Positions 48,768 through 59,252 of a stretch of DNA of 64,000 nucleotides are shown piece by piece (position 1 is the stretch's first letter; every line of letters starts with the position of its first letter). Source of the DNA: Kosakonia oryzae (GTDB lineage: Bacteria; Pseudomonadota; Gammaproteobacteria; Enterobacterales; Enterobacteriaceae); assembly GCF_001658025.2 (NCBI RefSeq), contig NZ_CP014007.2, forward strand, positions 1,736,001-1,800,000. The letters are read 5' to 3'. Below the pieces are notes generated by a model that was given only the letters and a program-made list of their open reading frames with translations, had not been told where the DNA came from and ran no database searches. Both the position numbers and the translations under genes were made by a program.

Positions 48768-49928
48768 ATGGAGAGAAATGTCACGCTGGATTTCGTTCGT
48801 GGCATCGCCATTCTTGGTATTCTGCTGCTGAATATTACCGCCTTCGGTTTGCCGAAGGCGGCCTACCTGAATCCCGCCTGGTATGGCGACATCACGCCGC
48901 GCGATGCCTGGACATGGGCGCTGCTTGACCTGTTCGCTCAGGTGAAATTTCTCTCGCTGTTCGCCATTCTGTTTGGCGCGGGGCTGCAAATGCTGCTGCC
49001 GCGCGGTAAACGCTGGATCCAGTCGCGCCTGACGCTGCTGGTTATTCTCGGGTTTATACACGGCCTCTTTTTCTGGGATGGCGATATTCTGCTGGCTTAC
49101 GGGCTGGTAGGGCTGATTGCCTGGCGGATGATCCGCGACGCGCACAGCGTGAAGACGATGTTCAACACCGGCGTGGTGCTGTATCTGATTGGCATCGCCG
49201 TACTGCTGTTATTGGGCGCTATTTCCGGCACGACGCCTAACCGCTCCTGGCTTCCGGACGCCGCCAATGTGCAGTATGAAATGTGGTGGAAAACCAGCGG
49301 CGGCTTTACGGAGGCGCTCAGTAACCGCGCGGATATGCTGTCGAATGCGCTGCTGGCGCTGGGAGCGCAATATGGCTGGCAACTGGCCGGCATGATGCTG
49401 CTGGGGGCGGCGCTGATGCGTAGCGGCTGGCTGAGAGGGCAGTTCAGCCTTCGTCATTACCGGCGTGTTGGCGCACTGCTGATTGCGCTTGGAATGTTGA
49501 TCAACATTCCATCCATTGTTGCGCAGTGGCAGCTTGGCTGGTCATATCGCTGGTGTGCTTTCTTTTTGCAGGCGCCGCGAGAACTCGGCGGGCCGATGCA
49601 GGCGATAGGCTATGCCGCGCTGGCGTGGGGATTCTGGCCGCAGATCTGCGGCAGTAAACTGGTGAGTGCGATTGCCTGCGTTGGCAGGATGGCGCTGAGT
49701 AACTATCTGCTGCAAACCCTGATCTGCACCACGCTGTTTAACCATCTTGGTCTGTTTATGAAGTTTAACCGTTTGCAACTGCTGGCATTTGTGCCGCTGG
49801 TCTGGGCGGTTAACATCCTCTTCTCCGTATTCTGGCTTAAACATTTCCGCCAGGGGCCCATGGAGTGGTTGTGGCGGCAATTAACCGCTCGTGCTTCAGG
49901 GACATCATTAGAACGCACATCCAGATAA
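48768..49928 (+). CDS. yeiB: YeiB, DUF418 membrane protein
   Basis: A 386-residue inner-membrane protein with about 10 hydrophobic segments and the DUF418/acyltransferase-3-like organisation (LDFVRGIAILGILLLNI, then FLSLFAILFGAGLQMLL). GRMALSNYLLQTLICT lies near the C terminus. The biochemical role is unknown. Directly follows folE in the same order as E. coli. Confidence 0.93.
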   Translation: MERNVTLDFVRGIAILGILLLNITAFGLPKAAYLNPAWYGDITPRDAWTWALLDLFAQVKFLSLFAILFGAGLQMLLPRGKRWIQSRLTLLVILGFIHGLFFWDGDILLAYGLVGLIAWRMIRDAHSVKTMFNTGVVLYLIGIAVLLLLGAISGTTPNRSWLPDAANVQYEMWWKTSGGFTEALSNRADMLSNALLALGAQYGWQLAGMMLLGAALMRSGWLRGQFSLRHYRRVGALLIALGMLINIPSIVAQWQLGWSYRWCAFFLQAPRELGGPMQAIGYAALAWGFWPQICGSKLVSAIACVGRMALSNYLLQTLICTTLFNHLGLFMKFNRLQLLAFVPLVWAVNILFSVFWLKHFRQGPMEWLWRQLTARASGTSLERTSR

Positions 49929-49958
49929 CGATCCCGATCACAATCATTAACAAAATGG

Positions 49959-49974
49959 ATGTAACCGTTTCCAT
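49959..49974. promoter_or_regulatory. GalR/GalS operator at galS
   Basis: ATGTAACCGTTTCCAT fits the Gal operator GTGNAANCGNTTNCAC at the core positions. It lies 110 bases before the galS start, so autoregulation is likely. Confidence 0.7.
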
Positions 49975-49977
49975 TCA

Positions 49978-49993
49978 TGTGAAGTCACTCACG
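49978..49993. promoter_or_regulatory. CRP site at galS
   Basis: TGTGA-AGTCAC-TCACG: both half-sites strong (5/5 and 4/5), immediately beside the Gal operator. Confidence 0.75.
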
Positions 49994-50083
49994 TAGCATT
50001 CCCGCACCGACTGCCAGAATAGCCTCCTTACTTAACCCAGGGGGTGAGTGTGAACAGCCGCAATCCAGAAGAGGTGGGTGAAA

Positions 50084-51109
50084 ATGATCACCATTCGTGA
50101 CGTTGCCCGTCATGCGGGCGTCTCCGTCGCGACGGTTTCCCGCGTGCTGAATAACAGCGCGCTGGTAAGCCAGGATACGCGTGAGACGGTGATGAAAACG
50201 GTCGCCCAGCTTGGTTATCGCCCAAATGCCAACGCGCAGGCGCTGGCCACCCAGGTGAGCGATACCATCGGCGTGGTGGTGATGGATGTTTCGGATGCCT
50301 TCTTCGGCGCGCTGGTCAAAGCGGTGGATACCGTCGCGCAGCAGCACGATAAATATGTGCTGATCGGTAACAGTTATCATGAAGCCGAAAAAGAGCGCCA
50401 CTCTATCGAAGTGCTGATCCGTCAGCGCTGTAACGCCCTGATTGTTCACTCGAAAGCACTGAGCGATGAGGAGCTGGCAGGCTTTATGGAGCAGGTTCCG
50501 GGCATGGTGCTGATCAATCGGTTAGTACCGGGATATGCGCACCGCTGCGTCTGCCTTGATAACGTCAGCGGGGCGGTAATGGCAACCCGCATGTTGCTGA
50601 ATAATGGCCATCAGCGCATCGGCTATCTGGCATCCAGTCACCATATTGAAGACAACGATCTGCGCCGCGAGGGCTGGTTCCGCGCGCTGGAAGAGCAGGG
50701 AATTACGGCGCCGGATAGCTGGGTCGGCACCGGCTCGCCGGATATGCAGGGCGGGGAAGCGGCAATGGTTGAGCTGCTTGGCCGCAATCTGCAACTTACT
50801 GCGGTCTTCGCCTATAACGACAGCATGGCGGCAGGCGCGCTGACGGCGCTGAAAGATAACGGCATTGCGGTGCCACAGCATTTGTCATTGATTGGTTTCG
50901 ATGATATTCCCATCGCCCGTTACACCGATCCGCAACTGACGACCGTGCGTTATCCGGTGGCATCAATGGCGCGCCTTGCCACTGAGCTGGCACTGCTGGG
51001 GGCCGCAGGGAAGCTGGATTTGCAGGCGTCGCACTGCTTTATGCCTACGCTGGTGCGCCGCCACTCTGTTGCCGCCCGGCAAACTGTGGCTCCGATCACT
51101 AACTTATAA
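50084..51109 (+). CDS. galS: GalS (isorepressor of gal/mgl regulons)
   Basis: LacI-family repressor that controls mglBAC and other galactose genes, with D-galactose as inducer. The 341-residue protein has an N-terminal helix-turn-helix ([20 protein letters not shown]) and hinge helix ([10 protein letters not shown]). A periplasmic-binding-like sensor domain follows ([40 protein letters not shown]). GalS rather than GalR is chosen from sequence and the position upstream of mglB. The ATG giving [10 protein letters not shown] is used. Operator and CRP sites precede the gene. Confidence 0.95.
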   Translation: MITIRDVARHAGVSVATVSRVLNNSALVSQDTRETVMKTVAQLGYRPNANAQALATQVSDTIGVVVMDVSDAFFGALVKAVDTVAQQHDKYVLIGNSYHEAEKERHSIEVLIRQRCNALIVHSKALSDEELAGFMEQVPGMVLINRLVPGYAHRCVCLDNVSGAVMATRMLLNNGHQRIGYLASSHHIEDNDLRREGWFRALEEQGITAPDSWVGTGSPDMQGGEAAMVELLGRNLQLTAVFAYNDSMAAGALTALKDNGIAVPQHLSLIGFDDIPIARYTDPQLTTVRYPVASMARLATELALLGAAGKLDLQASHCFMPTLVRRHSVAARQTVAPITNL

Positions 51110-51118
51110 CATCGGGTG

Positions 51119-51134
51119 ATGTAACCGTTTTCAA
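51119..51134. promoter_or_regulatory. GalS/GalR operator at mglBAC
   Basis: ATGTAACCGTTTTCAA shares its core with the operator before galS and overlaps the upstream edge of the CRP site. Confidence 0.75.
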
Positions 51135-51136
51135 TC

Positions 51137-51152
51137 TGTGAGTAAATTCACA
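51137..51152. promoter_or_regulatory. CRP site of the mgl promoter
   Basis: TGTGA-GTAAAT-TCACA has both half-sites perfect. It is centred near 51144.5; a TATGAT -10 at 51174-51179 would put the start site near 51186 and the CRP centre at about -41.5, a class II position. Confidence 0.88.
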
Positions 51153-51173
51153 GTATCTTAACAACGCGCTGAC

Positions 51174-51404
51174 TATGATGTCAGCGTCTTAGAAGCTGAA
51201 ACACGATGTAACGGTGATTATTCACTTTAACTACGAGTAGTCGCTTTGACACTTCGAAGAAATCGAACTTCTGGAGCGTTACCGAACACGGACGAGTGGA
51301 ATTTTTAGAGTGAACTTCGGTCGACCGTAACGTTTTAGTAACATTCCGGCCTGCCGAGCATTATTCATAAGAACTACCCTGCATATAAAAAAACCGGAGA
51401 TACC
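51174..51404 (+). promoter_or_regulatory. mgl -10 element and long 5' leader
   Basis: TATGAT at 51174-51179 is the probable -10. From the inferred start near 51186 the leader is about 219 nt. It has no open frame with a good ribosome site before mglB; AAACCGGAGATACC supplies the mglB site. I see no known riboswitch in it. Confidence 0.55.
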
Positions 51405-52403
51405 ATGAATAAGAAGGTGTTGACCCTCTCTGCTGTTATGGCAAGCATGCTTTTTGGCGCAGCCGCACACGCAGCCGATACCCGCATTGGTGTGACCATT
51501 TATAAGTATGACGACAACTTCATGTCTGTTGTGCGTAAAGCAATTGAGAAAGATGCCAAAGCAGCGCCGGATGTTCAGTTGCTGATGAACGACTCCCAGA
51601 ACGACCAGTCAAAACAGAATGATCAGATCGACGTTCTGCTGGCGAAAGGCGTGAAAGCACTGGCCATCAACCTGGTTGACCCGGCGGCAGCGGGTACGGT
51701 AATTGAGAAAGCGCGCGGCCAGAACGTTCCGGTTGTTTTCTTCAACAAAGAGCCTTCCCGTAAAGCGCTGGATAGCTACGACAAAGCTTACTATGTGGGA
51801 ACTGACTCTAAAGAATCCGGTGTAATTCAGGGCGACCTGATTGCTAAACACTGGGCCGCTAACCCGGCATGGGACCTGAACAAAGACGGTCAGATCCAGT
51901 ACGTACTACTGAAAGGCGAACCGGGCCATCCGGATGCTGAAGCGCGTACCACGTACGTTATCAAAGAACTGAACGACAAAGGCATCAAAACTCAGCAGTT
52001 GGCGCTGGATACCGCCATGTGGGATACCGCTCAGGCGAAAGATAAAATGGACGCCTGGCTCTCCGGCCCGAATGCAAACAAAATTGAAGTGGTTATCGCT
52101 AACAACGATGCGATGGCTATGGGTGCCGTTGAAGCGCTGAAAGCACACAACAAGACCTCCATTCCGGTCTTCGGTGTCGATGCGCTGCCAGAAGCGCTGG
52201 CGCTGGTGAAATCCGGTGCGATGGCCGGTACGGTGCTGAACGATGCCAACAACCAGGCGAAAGCAAGCTTTGATCTGGCGAAGAACCTCGCTGAAGGTAA
52301 AGCCGCCGCTGATGGCACCAACTGGAAAATCGACAATAAAATTGTTCGTATTCCTTACGTTGGTGTAGATAAAGACAACCTGGCTGAAATTGCCGGTAAA
52401 TAA
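51405..52403 (+). CDS. mglB: MglB D-galactose/methyl-galactoside-binding protein
   Basis: Periplasmic glucose/galactose-binding protein that feeds MglAC and acts as ligand receptor for the chemoreceptor Trg. The 332-residue precursor has a 23-residue signal peptide ([23 protein letters not shown]) and mature start ADTRIGVT. The calcium site region is DLNKDGQIQ, and ligand-contact stretches such as [16 protein letters not shown] follow. First gene of mglBAC; a palindrome lies between it and mglA. Confidence 0.97.
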   Translation: MNKKVLTLSAVMASMLFGAAAHAADTRIGVTIYKYDDNFMSVVRKAIEKDAKAAPDVQLLMNDSQNDQSKQNDQIDVLLAKGVKALAINLVDPAAAGTVIEKARGQNVPVVFFNKEPSRKALDSYDKAYYVGTDSKESGVIQGDLIAKHWAANPAWDLNKDGQIQYVLLKGEPGHPDAEARTTYVIKELNDKGIKTQQLALDTAMWDTAQAKDKMDAWLSGPNANKIEVVIANNDAMAMGAVEALKAHNKTSIPVFGVDALPEALALVKSGAMAGTVLNDANNQAKASFDLAKNLAEGKAAADGTNWKIDNKIVRIPYVGVDKDNLAEIAGK

Positions 52404-52426
52404 TATTTAAGTAAGCATGTTCTCAC

Positions 52427-52450
52427 TGGGCGTATTAATTAATACGCCCA
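52427..52450 (+). repeat. Perfect 24-bp palindrome between mglB and mglA
   Basis: Each 12-base half reads TGGGCGTATTAA (right half its complement), giving a perfect self-complementary block 23 bases after the mglB stop. In RNA it can form a stable hairpin protecting the mglB 3' end, or partly stop transcription. Either would favour excess binding protein over MglAC. Confidence 0.7.
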
Positions 52451-52487
52451 TTAATAATACGATATGCCAGGCCAACAAGGTATAATT

Positions 52488-54008
52488 ATGGTCAGCAATA
52501 ATACTCAGTCGTCAGGTGAATTCTTGTTGGAAATGAGCAATATCAACAAGTCTTTTCCAGGCGTAAAGGCACTCGATAATGTCAATTTAAAAGTCCGTCC
52601 ACATTCCATTCACGCATTAATGGGAGAAAACGGTGCAGGTAAATCAACATTATTAAAATGCCTTTTTGGGATCTATCAAAAAGATTCCGGCAGCATTCTT
52701 TTTCAGGGACAAGAGATCGATTTCCATTCCGCAAAAGAAGCGCTGGAAAATGGTATTTCGATGGTTCACCAGGAACTTAACCTGGTGCTGCAACGTTCCG
52801 TGATGGACAATATGTGGCTGGGTCGCTACCCGACCAAAGGTATGTTTGTCGATCAGGAAAAAATGTATCGCGATACCAAAGCTATTTTTGATGAGCTGGA
52901 TATTGATATTGATCCACGGGCGCGTGTGGGAACATTGTCTGTTTCACAAATGCAGATGATTGAAATTGCGAAAGCGTTCTCCTATAACGCCAAAATCGTT
53001 ATTATGGATGAGCCAACTTCGTCTCTAACTGAAAAAGAAGTTAATCATCTGTTTAAAATTATCCGCAAGCTGAAAGAACGCGGCTGCGGTATTGTTTATA
53101 TCTCCCATAAAATGGAAGAGATATTTCAGTTGTGTGATGAAATAACCGTCCTGCGTGATGGCCAGTGGATTGCCACTCAGCCGCTGGAAGGGCTGGATAT
53201 GGATAAGATCATCGCTATGATGGTCGGACGTTCGCTGAACCAGCGCTTCCCGGATAAACATAACACACCAGGGGAAACCATCCTTGAAGTGCGTAATCTG
53301 ACCTCGTTGCGCCAGCCCTCCATTCGCGATATTAGCTTTGATCTGCGCAAAGGGGAAATTCTCGGCATTGCCGGGCTGGTAGGGGCGAAACGCACCGACA
53401 TCGTTGAAACCTTATTCGGCATTCGTGAGAAATCTTCCGGGACCATTAAGCTGCATGGCAAACTGATTAATAATCACAATGCCAATGAAGCGATTAATAA
53501 TGGCTTCGCACTGGTGACCGAAGAGCGCCGTTCTACCGGTATTTATGCGTACCTTGATATCGGTTTTAACTCATTGATTTCTAATATTCAAAACTATAAA
53601 AACAAAGTTGGCTTACTGGATAATAGCCGCATGAAGAGTGATACTCAGTGGGTTATCGACTCGATGCGTGTGAAAACGCCAGGACACCGCACACAAATTG
53701 GTTCGTTATCCGGTGGTAACCAGCAGAAGGTTATTATTGGCCGCTGGTTATTAACTCAGCCGGAAATTTTAATGCTCGATGAGCCGACCCGCGGTATTGA
53801 TGTTGGTGCGAAATTTGAAATCTACCAATTGATTGCCGAACTGGCCAAGAAAAATAAGGGGATTATTATTATTTCCTCTGAAATGCCTGAGTTGTTAGGC
53901 ATCACTGACCGTATTCTGGTAATGAGCAATGGCCTCGTCTCCGGGATTGTTGATACTAAAACGACAACGCAAAACGAAATTCTCCGTCTTGCGTCTTTGC
54001 ACCTTTAA
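52488..54008 (+). CDS. mglA: MglA galactose/methyl-galactoside ABC importer ATPase
   Basis: ATPase of the Mgl importer, 506 residues with two fused ABC domains. The first has Walker [14 protein letters not shown] and Walker [12 protein letters not shown]. The second has a degenerate P-loop (GLVGAKRTD) but an intact LSGGNQQK signature and [11 protein letters not shown], as is typical of the monosaccharide-transporter group. The start is the ATG giving [16 protein letters not shown], as in E. coli; an in-frame ATG 24 bases upstream is less likely. Second gene of mglBAC. Confidence 0.96.
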   Translation: MVSNNTQSSGEFLLEMSNINKSFPGVKALDNVNLKVRPHSIHALMGENGAGKSTLLKCLFGIYQKDSGSILFQGQEIDFHSAKEALENGISMVHQELNLVLQRSVMDNMWLGRYPTKGMFVDQEKMYRDTKAIFDELDIDIDPRARVGTLSVSQMQMIEIAKAFSYNAKIVIMDEPTSSLTEKEVNHLFKIIRKLKERGCGIVYISHKMEEIFQLCDEITVLRDGQWIATQPLEGLDMDKIIAMMVGRSLNQRFPDKHNTPGETILEVRNLTSLRQPSIRDISFDLRKGEILGIAGLVGAKRTDIVETLFGIREKSSGTIKLHGKLINNHNANEAINNGFALVTEERRSTGIYAYLDIGFNSLISNIQNYKNKVGLLDNSRMKSDTQWVIDSMRVKTPGHRTQIGSLSGGNQQKVIIGRWLLTQPEILMLDEPTRGIDVGAKFEIYQLIAELAKKNKGIIIISSEMPELLGITDRILVMSNGLVSGIVDTKTTTQNEILRLASLHL

Positions 54009-54023
54009 GATCAGGGGCTCCTC

Positions 54024-55034
54024 ATGAGTGCGTTAAATAAGAAAACTTTTCTCACTTATCTGAAAGACGGCGGTATTTACGTTGTTCTTTTAGTGTTACT
54101 GGCCATTATCATTTTTCAGGATCCCACTTTCTTAAGTCTGCTGAACTTAAGTAATATTCTGACTCAATCTTCAGTGCGTATTATTATTGCGCTGGGTGTG
54201 GCGGGATTAATCGTTACTCAGGGGACTGACCTTTCCGCAGGGCGCCAGGTCGGGCTTGCTGCGGTGGTGGCGGCAACCTTGTTGCAGTCGATGGAAAACG
54301 CCAACAAAGTCTTCCCGGATATGGCAACCATGCCGATTCCAGTGGTGATTCTGATTGTCTGCGCAATCGGCGCGGTGATTGGTCTGGTGAACGGTATCGT
54401 GATTGCGTACCTCAACGTGACGCCGTTTATTACCACGCTCGGTACGATGATCATCGTTTACGGTATCAACTCCCTGTACTACGACTTCGTTGGCGCGTCG
54501 CCCATTTCTGGCTTCGACAGCGGCTTCTCGACCTTTACGCAGGGCTTTATCGCGTTGGGCAGTTTCCGTTTGTCGTACATCACCTTCTATGCGCTGATTG
54601 CCGTCGCCTTCGTCTGGGTGCTATGGAATAAAACCCGCTTCGGCAAAAATATTTTCGCCATCGGCGGTAACCCGGAAGCGGCGAAAGTCTCTGGTGTTAA
54701 CGTTGCGCTGAACCTGCTGATGATTTATGCCCTTTCCGGTGTGTTCTACGCGTTCGGTGGGATGCTGGAAGCGGGTCGCATCGGTTCCGCGACCAACAAC
54801 CTTGGCTTCATGTATGAGCTGGATGCTATCGCCGCGTGCGTGGTGGGCGGCGTCTCCTTTAGTGGCGGCGTGGGTACAGTTATCGGTGTTGTAACGGGTG
54901 TTATTATTTTCACCGTAATCAACTATGGCCTGACCTATATTGGTATCAACCCGTACTGGCAGTATATTATCAAGGGCGGAATTATCATTTTCGCCGTGGC
55001 ACTGGACTCATTAAAATACGCACGTAAGAAATAA
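54024..55034 (+). CDS. mglC: MglC galactose/methyl-galactoside ABC importer permease
   Basis: Inner-membrane permease of 336 residues with 8-10 helices (FLTYLKDGGIYVVLLVLLAI, GLIVTQGTDLSAGRQVGLAA, VGGVSFSGGVGTVIGVVTGV), the same length as in E. coli. Presumed to act as a dimer with MglA. Begins 15 bases after mglA, and a strong terminator follows. The preTA genes that come next in E. coli are absent here. Confidence 0.96.
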   Translation: MSALNKKTFLTYLKDGGIYVVLLVLLAIIIFQDPTFLSLLNLSNILTQSSVRIIIALGVAGLIVTQGTDLSAGRQVGLAAVVAATLLQSMENANKVFPDMATMPIPVVILIVCAIGAVIGLVNGIVIAYLNVTPFITTLGTMIIVYGINSLYYDFVGASPISGFDSGFSTFTQGFIALGSFRLSYITFYALIAVAFVWVLWNKTRFGKNIFAIGGNPEAAKVSGVNVALNLLMIYALSGVFYAFGGMLEAGRIGSATNNLGFMYELDAIAACVVGGVSFSGGVGTVIGVVTGVIIFTVINYGLTYIGINPYWQYIIKGGIIIFAVALDSLKYARKK

Positions 55035-55050
55035 TTCAGATATGCTTATC

Positions 55051-55081
55051 AAGCCCGCTTCCCGTAGCGGGCTTTTTTTTT
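55051..55081 (+). terminator. mglBAC terminator
   Basis: AGCCCGCT-TCCCGT-AGCGGGCT followed by nine T residues. Confidence 0.92.
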
Positions 55082-55223
55082 GCTTTTTTTCACTGTGTTA
55101 TAGATTTTTCTCACTGACAATAGCGTCTGATGACCACAAAAAAACTTCATGACAACTGACTTGTTAAAATTTTCATTTCAATGCTACGCTGAATTAAGGC
55201 ACAGCGTTTATAAGGAGATTGAG

Positions 55224-55451
55224 ATGAGCAACGCAGGTGTATTTCCCGCATTCCCCGTCACCGGCTGGCAGGTTGGGGCAGTAGATAACGCGCACGGCGT
55301 GGTGATGAAGTTTGGCTACAGCACATCGCCAGCCGGGCCGGGCGCATCGGTGTTTGATTCGCAGTTCTTTGATTTATCCCCCGACCAGGTCAGAAGTCTG
55401 ATTTACGACCTGGAACGTTGTTTACATCAGTGCGAGGACAAAGTGGCCTGA
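55224..55451 (+). CDS. BssS-like small protein
   Basis: A 75-residue soluble protein beginning MSNAGVFPAFPVTGWQVG. The layout (a P-x-x-GW near the N terminus, then VDNAHGVVMKFGY, then a helical end with DLSPDQVRSLIYDLER) resembles BssS, an 84-residue biofilm regulator of E. coli, but the similarity is distant and judged by eye. The ATG is supported by TAAGGAG eight bases upstream. A candidate promoter is TTGTTA at 55161 with TACGCT 18 bases on. It is monocistronic between mglBAC and an unrecognised gene, in the place where K-12 has preTA/yeiS. Confidence 0.65.
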   Translation: MSNAGVFPAFPVTGWQVGAVDNAHGVVMKFGYSTSPAGPGASVFDSQFFDLSPDQVRSLIYDLERCLHQCEDKVA

Positions 55452-55648
55452 TAGTGTTATTCAACTGCCATCTGCGGTGTATTATCAAATATATCATCGT
55501 GATGGCAGCTCATTATTTCCAAAATTACACAACTGCTTTTTCCCCTCCGGATAATAATTAAGTCAATTCTGAATGCCTTCATCCGTCTGGCTATTTACGC
55601 TTAAAGGAATGAATCTGTGAAAGTTGTATACGCAGCTCAGGGGTGCTT

Positions 55649-56065
55649 ATGAATTTTGTGTATTTTAAAGTTGATAGTTTGCCGTACGAAAAAAATCACC
55701 AGGTCAATTTCTATTTAAAAGGCGTGGAGTTATTGCGCGATGGCGATATTATCGCCAGCCCTGGTGATATTAAAATTACCGCGTTACCGTTCTTCTATTT
55801 TTGTATTGTGCCAACGGGTTTTCGCAAAATAGAATTCCGTTTAAAAAATCATCCACCGGCGCGAATTGTATGCAGTGTGGGTTATCTGAAGACCGGTGAA
55901 TATCTGGTGAATACGCCGGACGGAGAGGTGACTTTACCGTTCAATGCGCTGAACGGATTATGGACGCTGGATCGCACCACGATTGACCACCGCGATTTTA
56001 TCGCGCGTCGTTTTACACTGATTCGTCCGGTGAAAAATACGACCCGCAACACATCAGTGAATTAA
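55649..56065 (+). CDS. Uncharacterised 138-residue protein
   Basis: I do not recognise this protein. It starts MNFVYFKVDSLPYEKNHQVN, has no signal peptide or membrane helix, and looks beta-rich (GDIIASPGDIKITALPFFYF, GYLKTGEYLVNTPDGEVTLP). The C-terminal part is basic (HRDFIARRFTLIRPVKN). AGGGG six bases before the ATG is a good ribosome site, and the reading frame has normal codon use for the window, so it is probably real. AT-rich upstream sequence (55480-55620) suggests its own promoter. Convergent with sanA, six bases apart. Confidence 0.65.
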   Translation: MNFVYFKVDSLPYEKNHQVNFYLKGVELLRDGDIIASPGDIKITALPFFYFCIVPTGFRKIEFRLKNHPPARIVCSVGYLKTGEYLVNTPDGEVTLPFNALNGLWTLDRTTIDHRDFIARRFTLIRPVKNTTRNTSVN

Positions 56066-56071
56066 ACGCGC

Positions 56072-56828
<757 letters not shown>

Positions 56829-56885
56829 CTACTTTACCCGTCTGGCAAGCGCAAGAAACAGACGCTCAACTGCGGGCTTTTTCAT

Positions 56886-56908
56886 CACTGCGGGTTTTGC
56901 CCGCAGTG
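56886..56908. repeat. Hairpin between cdd and sanA
   Basis: CACTGCGGG-TTTTG-CCCGCAGTG is a perfect 9-bp stem 8 bases beyond the cdd stop. A second copy of CTGCGGGC lies at about 56871-56878, giving alternative pairing. No T tract follows on the cdd side, so it may be a partial terminator or mRNA 3'-end structure. Confidence 0.55.
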
Positions 56909-56916
56909 CGAGGCGA

Positions 56917-57801
56917 TCAGGCGAGTTGCAGGTGTTGTATCTGATGACAACCGATGGTGCGCAGCGTGGCGGCGGTGGCATCCCACTGGGTGAGCGGCGC
57001 GTCAGCACGTTCCGCCAGCACCGCCCGTTCGATATCGGCGTAATCATAGCCGTTAAGGCTCAGCAGGTTCAGCGCGCTCTGCAGCGGCGGCAGTGACGGG
57101 TTGAAGGCGGCATTTTCGGCATAACGACCACTGAAAATCTGCCCGCCACGACACAAAATGGCCACGCCGGCGGGGGAGTGGGTATACGGCGCATGGCTCT
57201 GGTTCGCTGCGTTAATTGCCGCCTGCGCCAGTTCATCGCCGTCCGGCAGGAAACCGTGATCGGCGTTATCCATCAGTAGCGTTTTGATCTCCAGATCTTT
57301 CGGACCAAACGCATCCGGCAGGTAATGGCCCAGCGTATGCGGCGCGCGACCCGGCAGATGAATATGCAGATCCAGACCGCTGTTGAGCTCATTCATAAAC
57401 TGACGACAGTGGCCGCACGGCGTGTAGTTCACCGTCACGGCGGAGAGGGATTTTTCACCGCGCAGCCAGGCATGGCTGATGGCACTTTGCTCGGCGTGCA
57501 CGGATTGTTGCAGGGTGCTGCCGGCAAACTCCATATTCGCGCCGAAATACCACGTACCACTGATACCGCGCGCGATGGCACCAACATTGAAATGAGAAAG
57601 ATCGGTTCGGGCGCATGCTGCGGCCAGCGGCAGCAGCGCAAACGCCAGCGCGTCTTCATCCAGACCGCTGGCACGTTGCAATGTTGCCACCTGCTCTGCG
57701 CTCAACATCGCGGGGAAGTGTGCATCCGCCAGCAGCGGCGCCAGAGCGGTTTGCAGGTTCTCCGTAAGCCCGGAAAAAGCAGTGTGAAAACGTGGATGCA
57801 T
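56917..57801 (-). CDS. cdd: Cytidine deaminase
   Basis: Cdd deaminates cytidine and deoxycytidine to uridine and deoxyuridine for pyrimidine salvage. The 294-residue homodimeric type has the zinc/catalytic site HAE (His102, Glu104) and PCGHC (Cys129, Cys132), plus an inactive C-terminal copy of the domain, as in E. coli. In E. coli it is controlled by CytR and CRP. TGTGTGATTAAAATCACAC, read across the upstream 57857-57875 region, supplies a CRP-like palindrome. Confidence 0.96.
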   Translation of the reverse strand: MHPRFHTAFSGLTENLQTALAPLLADAHFPAMLSAEQVATLQRASGLDEDALAFALLPLAAACARTDLSHFNVGAIARGISGTWYFGANMEFAGSTLQQSVHAEQSAISHAWLRGEKSLSAVTVNYTPCGHCRQFMNELNSGLDLHIHLPGRAPHTLGHYLPDAFGPKDLEIKTLLMDNADHGFLPDGDELAQAAINAANQSHAPYTHSPAGVAILCRGGQIFSGRYAENAAFNPSLPPLQSALNLLSLNGYDYADIERAVLAERADAPLTQWDATAATLRTIGCHQIQHLQLA

Positions 57802-57856
57802 AGCAGTGCCTCATAGCAGTGTATTGGAATCGTAGTTTACGGGGCGGAATCACCCA

Positions 57857-57875
57857 TATGTGTGATTAAAATCAC
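57857..57875. promoter_or_regulatory. CRP-like palindrome upstream of cdd
   Basis: GTGTGATTAAAATCACACT region: TGTGA-TTAAAA-TCACA has both half-sites perfect with 6-base spacing, about 57 bases before the cdd start. This fits the known CRP (and CytR) control of cdd. Confidence 0.85.
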
Positions 57876-57931
57876 ACTGCCATTGCAACTTATGTAACCA
57901 CAAACAATAAATGCGCGAAGTATCGCAAATT

Positions 57932-58627
57932 TTAACCGACGACAGCCAGGATGATGGGGAACAAAAATGGCGCTACCAGGGAGGTAATGATCCCGCAAAT
58001 AACCAGCGCCAGCGAGCTGAACGCCCCTTCCTGGTAATCCAGCTCTGCGCAGCGCGCGGTGCCCAGCGCATGTGACGCGGTTCCCATCGCCAGACCACGG
58101 GCGGATTTGGTATGAATATGCATTGCATTCAGCAGGGTATGGCCGAATACCGCGCCCAGCACGCCGACAAAAATCACGCAAACGGCGCTGATTGCCGGAA
58201 TACCGCCAATGCTGCCGCCTACGGCCATCGCAATAGGCGTGGTGACCGATTTCGGTAATACCGATGCGGCGATTTGCGGTGTCGCACCCATCAATAAAGC
58301 AATGACGGCGCCGCTGGTCATTGCGACCACGCTGCCAACAAAACAGATGGTAATGATCGATTTCCAGCGTGCGCGGATCTGGTGTAGCTGTTCATAGAGC
58401 GGAAAGGCCAGTGCGACTACCGCCGGTTGCAGCAGATCGTTCAGAACCTTGCTGCCCTGAAAATAGTGATCGTAGGGAATGCCGGTGATTAAGAGAATGG
58501 GGATAATCACTATCATTGCCACCAGCAGTGGATTCAGCAGCGGCATTTTGAAACGTGCGGCCAGCTTACGCGCGGCAAAAAAGACCACCAGCGTCAGGGG
58601 CAACGACCACCAGATATACGTCATCAT
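57932..58627 (-). CDS. yohK: YohK, LrgB/CidB-type membrane protein
   Basis: A 231-residue inner-membrane protein of the LrgB family with 7 or more hydrophobic segments ([57 protein letters not shown]). LrgA/LrgB pairs have been described as holin/antiholin-like or as pyruvate or glycolate carriers in other bacteria. The role of YohJK in enterobacteria is unsettled. The start overlaps the yohJ stop by four bases (ATGA). Confidence 0.94.
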   Translation of the reverse strand: MMTYIWWSLPLTLVVFFAARKLAARFKMPLLNPLLVAMIVIIPILLITGIPYDHYFQGSKVLNDLLQPAVVALAFPLYEQLHQIRARWKSIITICFVGSVVAMTSGAVIALLMGATPQIAASVLPKSVTTPIAMAVGGSIGGIPAISAVCVIFVGVLGAVFGHTLLNAMHIHTKSARGLAMGTASHALGTARCAELDYQEGAFSSLALVICGIITSLVAPFLFPIILAVVG

Positions 58628-59022
58628 TCTTTGCTACCTTTTTGTCCTGCTATTTTGCGTTCGCCGTGTACCAGATGCGTACTCCAGCTCACCACCAAAA
58701 AGACAATCACCGTGCTGACAGCACAGGAAACAATAATCGGCCCGAACTGCGCCCGCAGCAGGTCGTAATACTGCATCACCCCCACGCCAATCGGGACGAA
58801 CAGCAGCGCCATATAGCGGATTAGCAGGAAGCAGCCGGGATTGACCCACTTCGCCGGAAGGATTTGCAGTGCCAGCAGCACAAACATAATCAGCATGCCA
58901 ATAATGCTGCCAGGAATCGTGATTGGCAGCAGCGAAGAGAGCCAGATACCTGCATAAAGACAGGCATAGATAAGCACGAAAGCACGAAGATATTGCCAGA
59001 TAATATTCAATGATTTACTCAT
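58624..59022 (-). CDS. yohJ: YohJ, LrgA/CidA-type membrane protein
   Basis: A 132-residue inner-membrane protein with four helices ([40 protein letters not shown]), of the LrgA family and the same length as in E. coli. The start chosen is the ATG giving [13 protein letters not shown]; an in-frame ATG 36 bases upstream has no family support. Translationally coupled to yohK. Confidence 0.94.
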   Translation of the reverse strand: MSKSLNIIWQYLRAFVLIYACLYAGIWLSSLLPITIPGSIIGMLIMFVLLALQILPAKWVNPGCFLLIRYMALLFVPIGVGVMQYYDLLRAQFGPIIVSCAVSTVIVFLVVSWSTHLVHGERKIAGQKGSKE

Positions 59023-59252
59023 GGTGAAAGCCCTTGCCGAAACGCATTCATCATACAATTAAAGCTTAAAACGTGCTACTGATCACATCATGAATTGTGA
59101 GCATACCAAACATTCCATTTGTGAACGTCAGGCATTCTTACAAGATTTATTGCGCGAACCTCGCTCAGTGTAGTTTTCCCGCGTAATAAAGGCACTTTCC
59201 TCGCTGCAACGGAGGCGCTACTATGTCGCCTCATTTTTTCCCGGGGTGGTCT

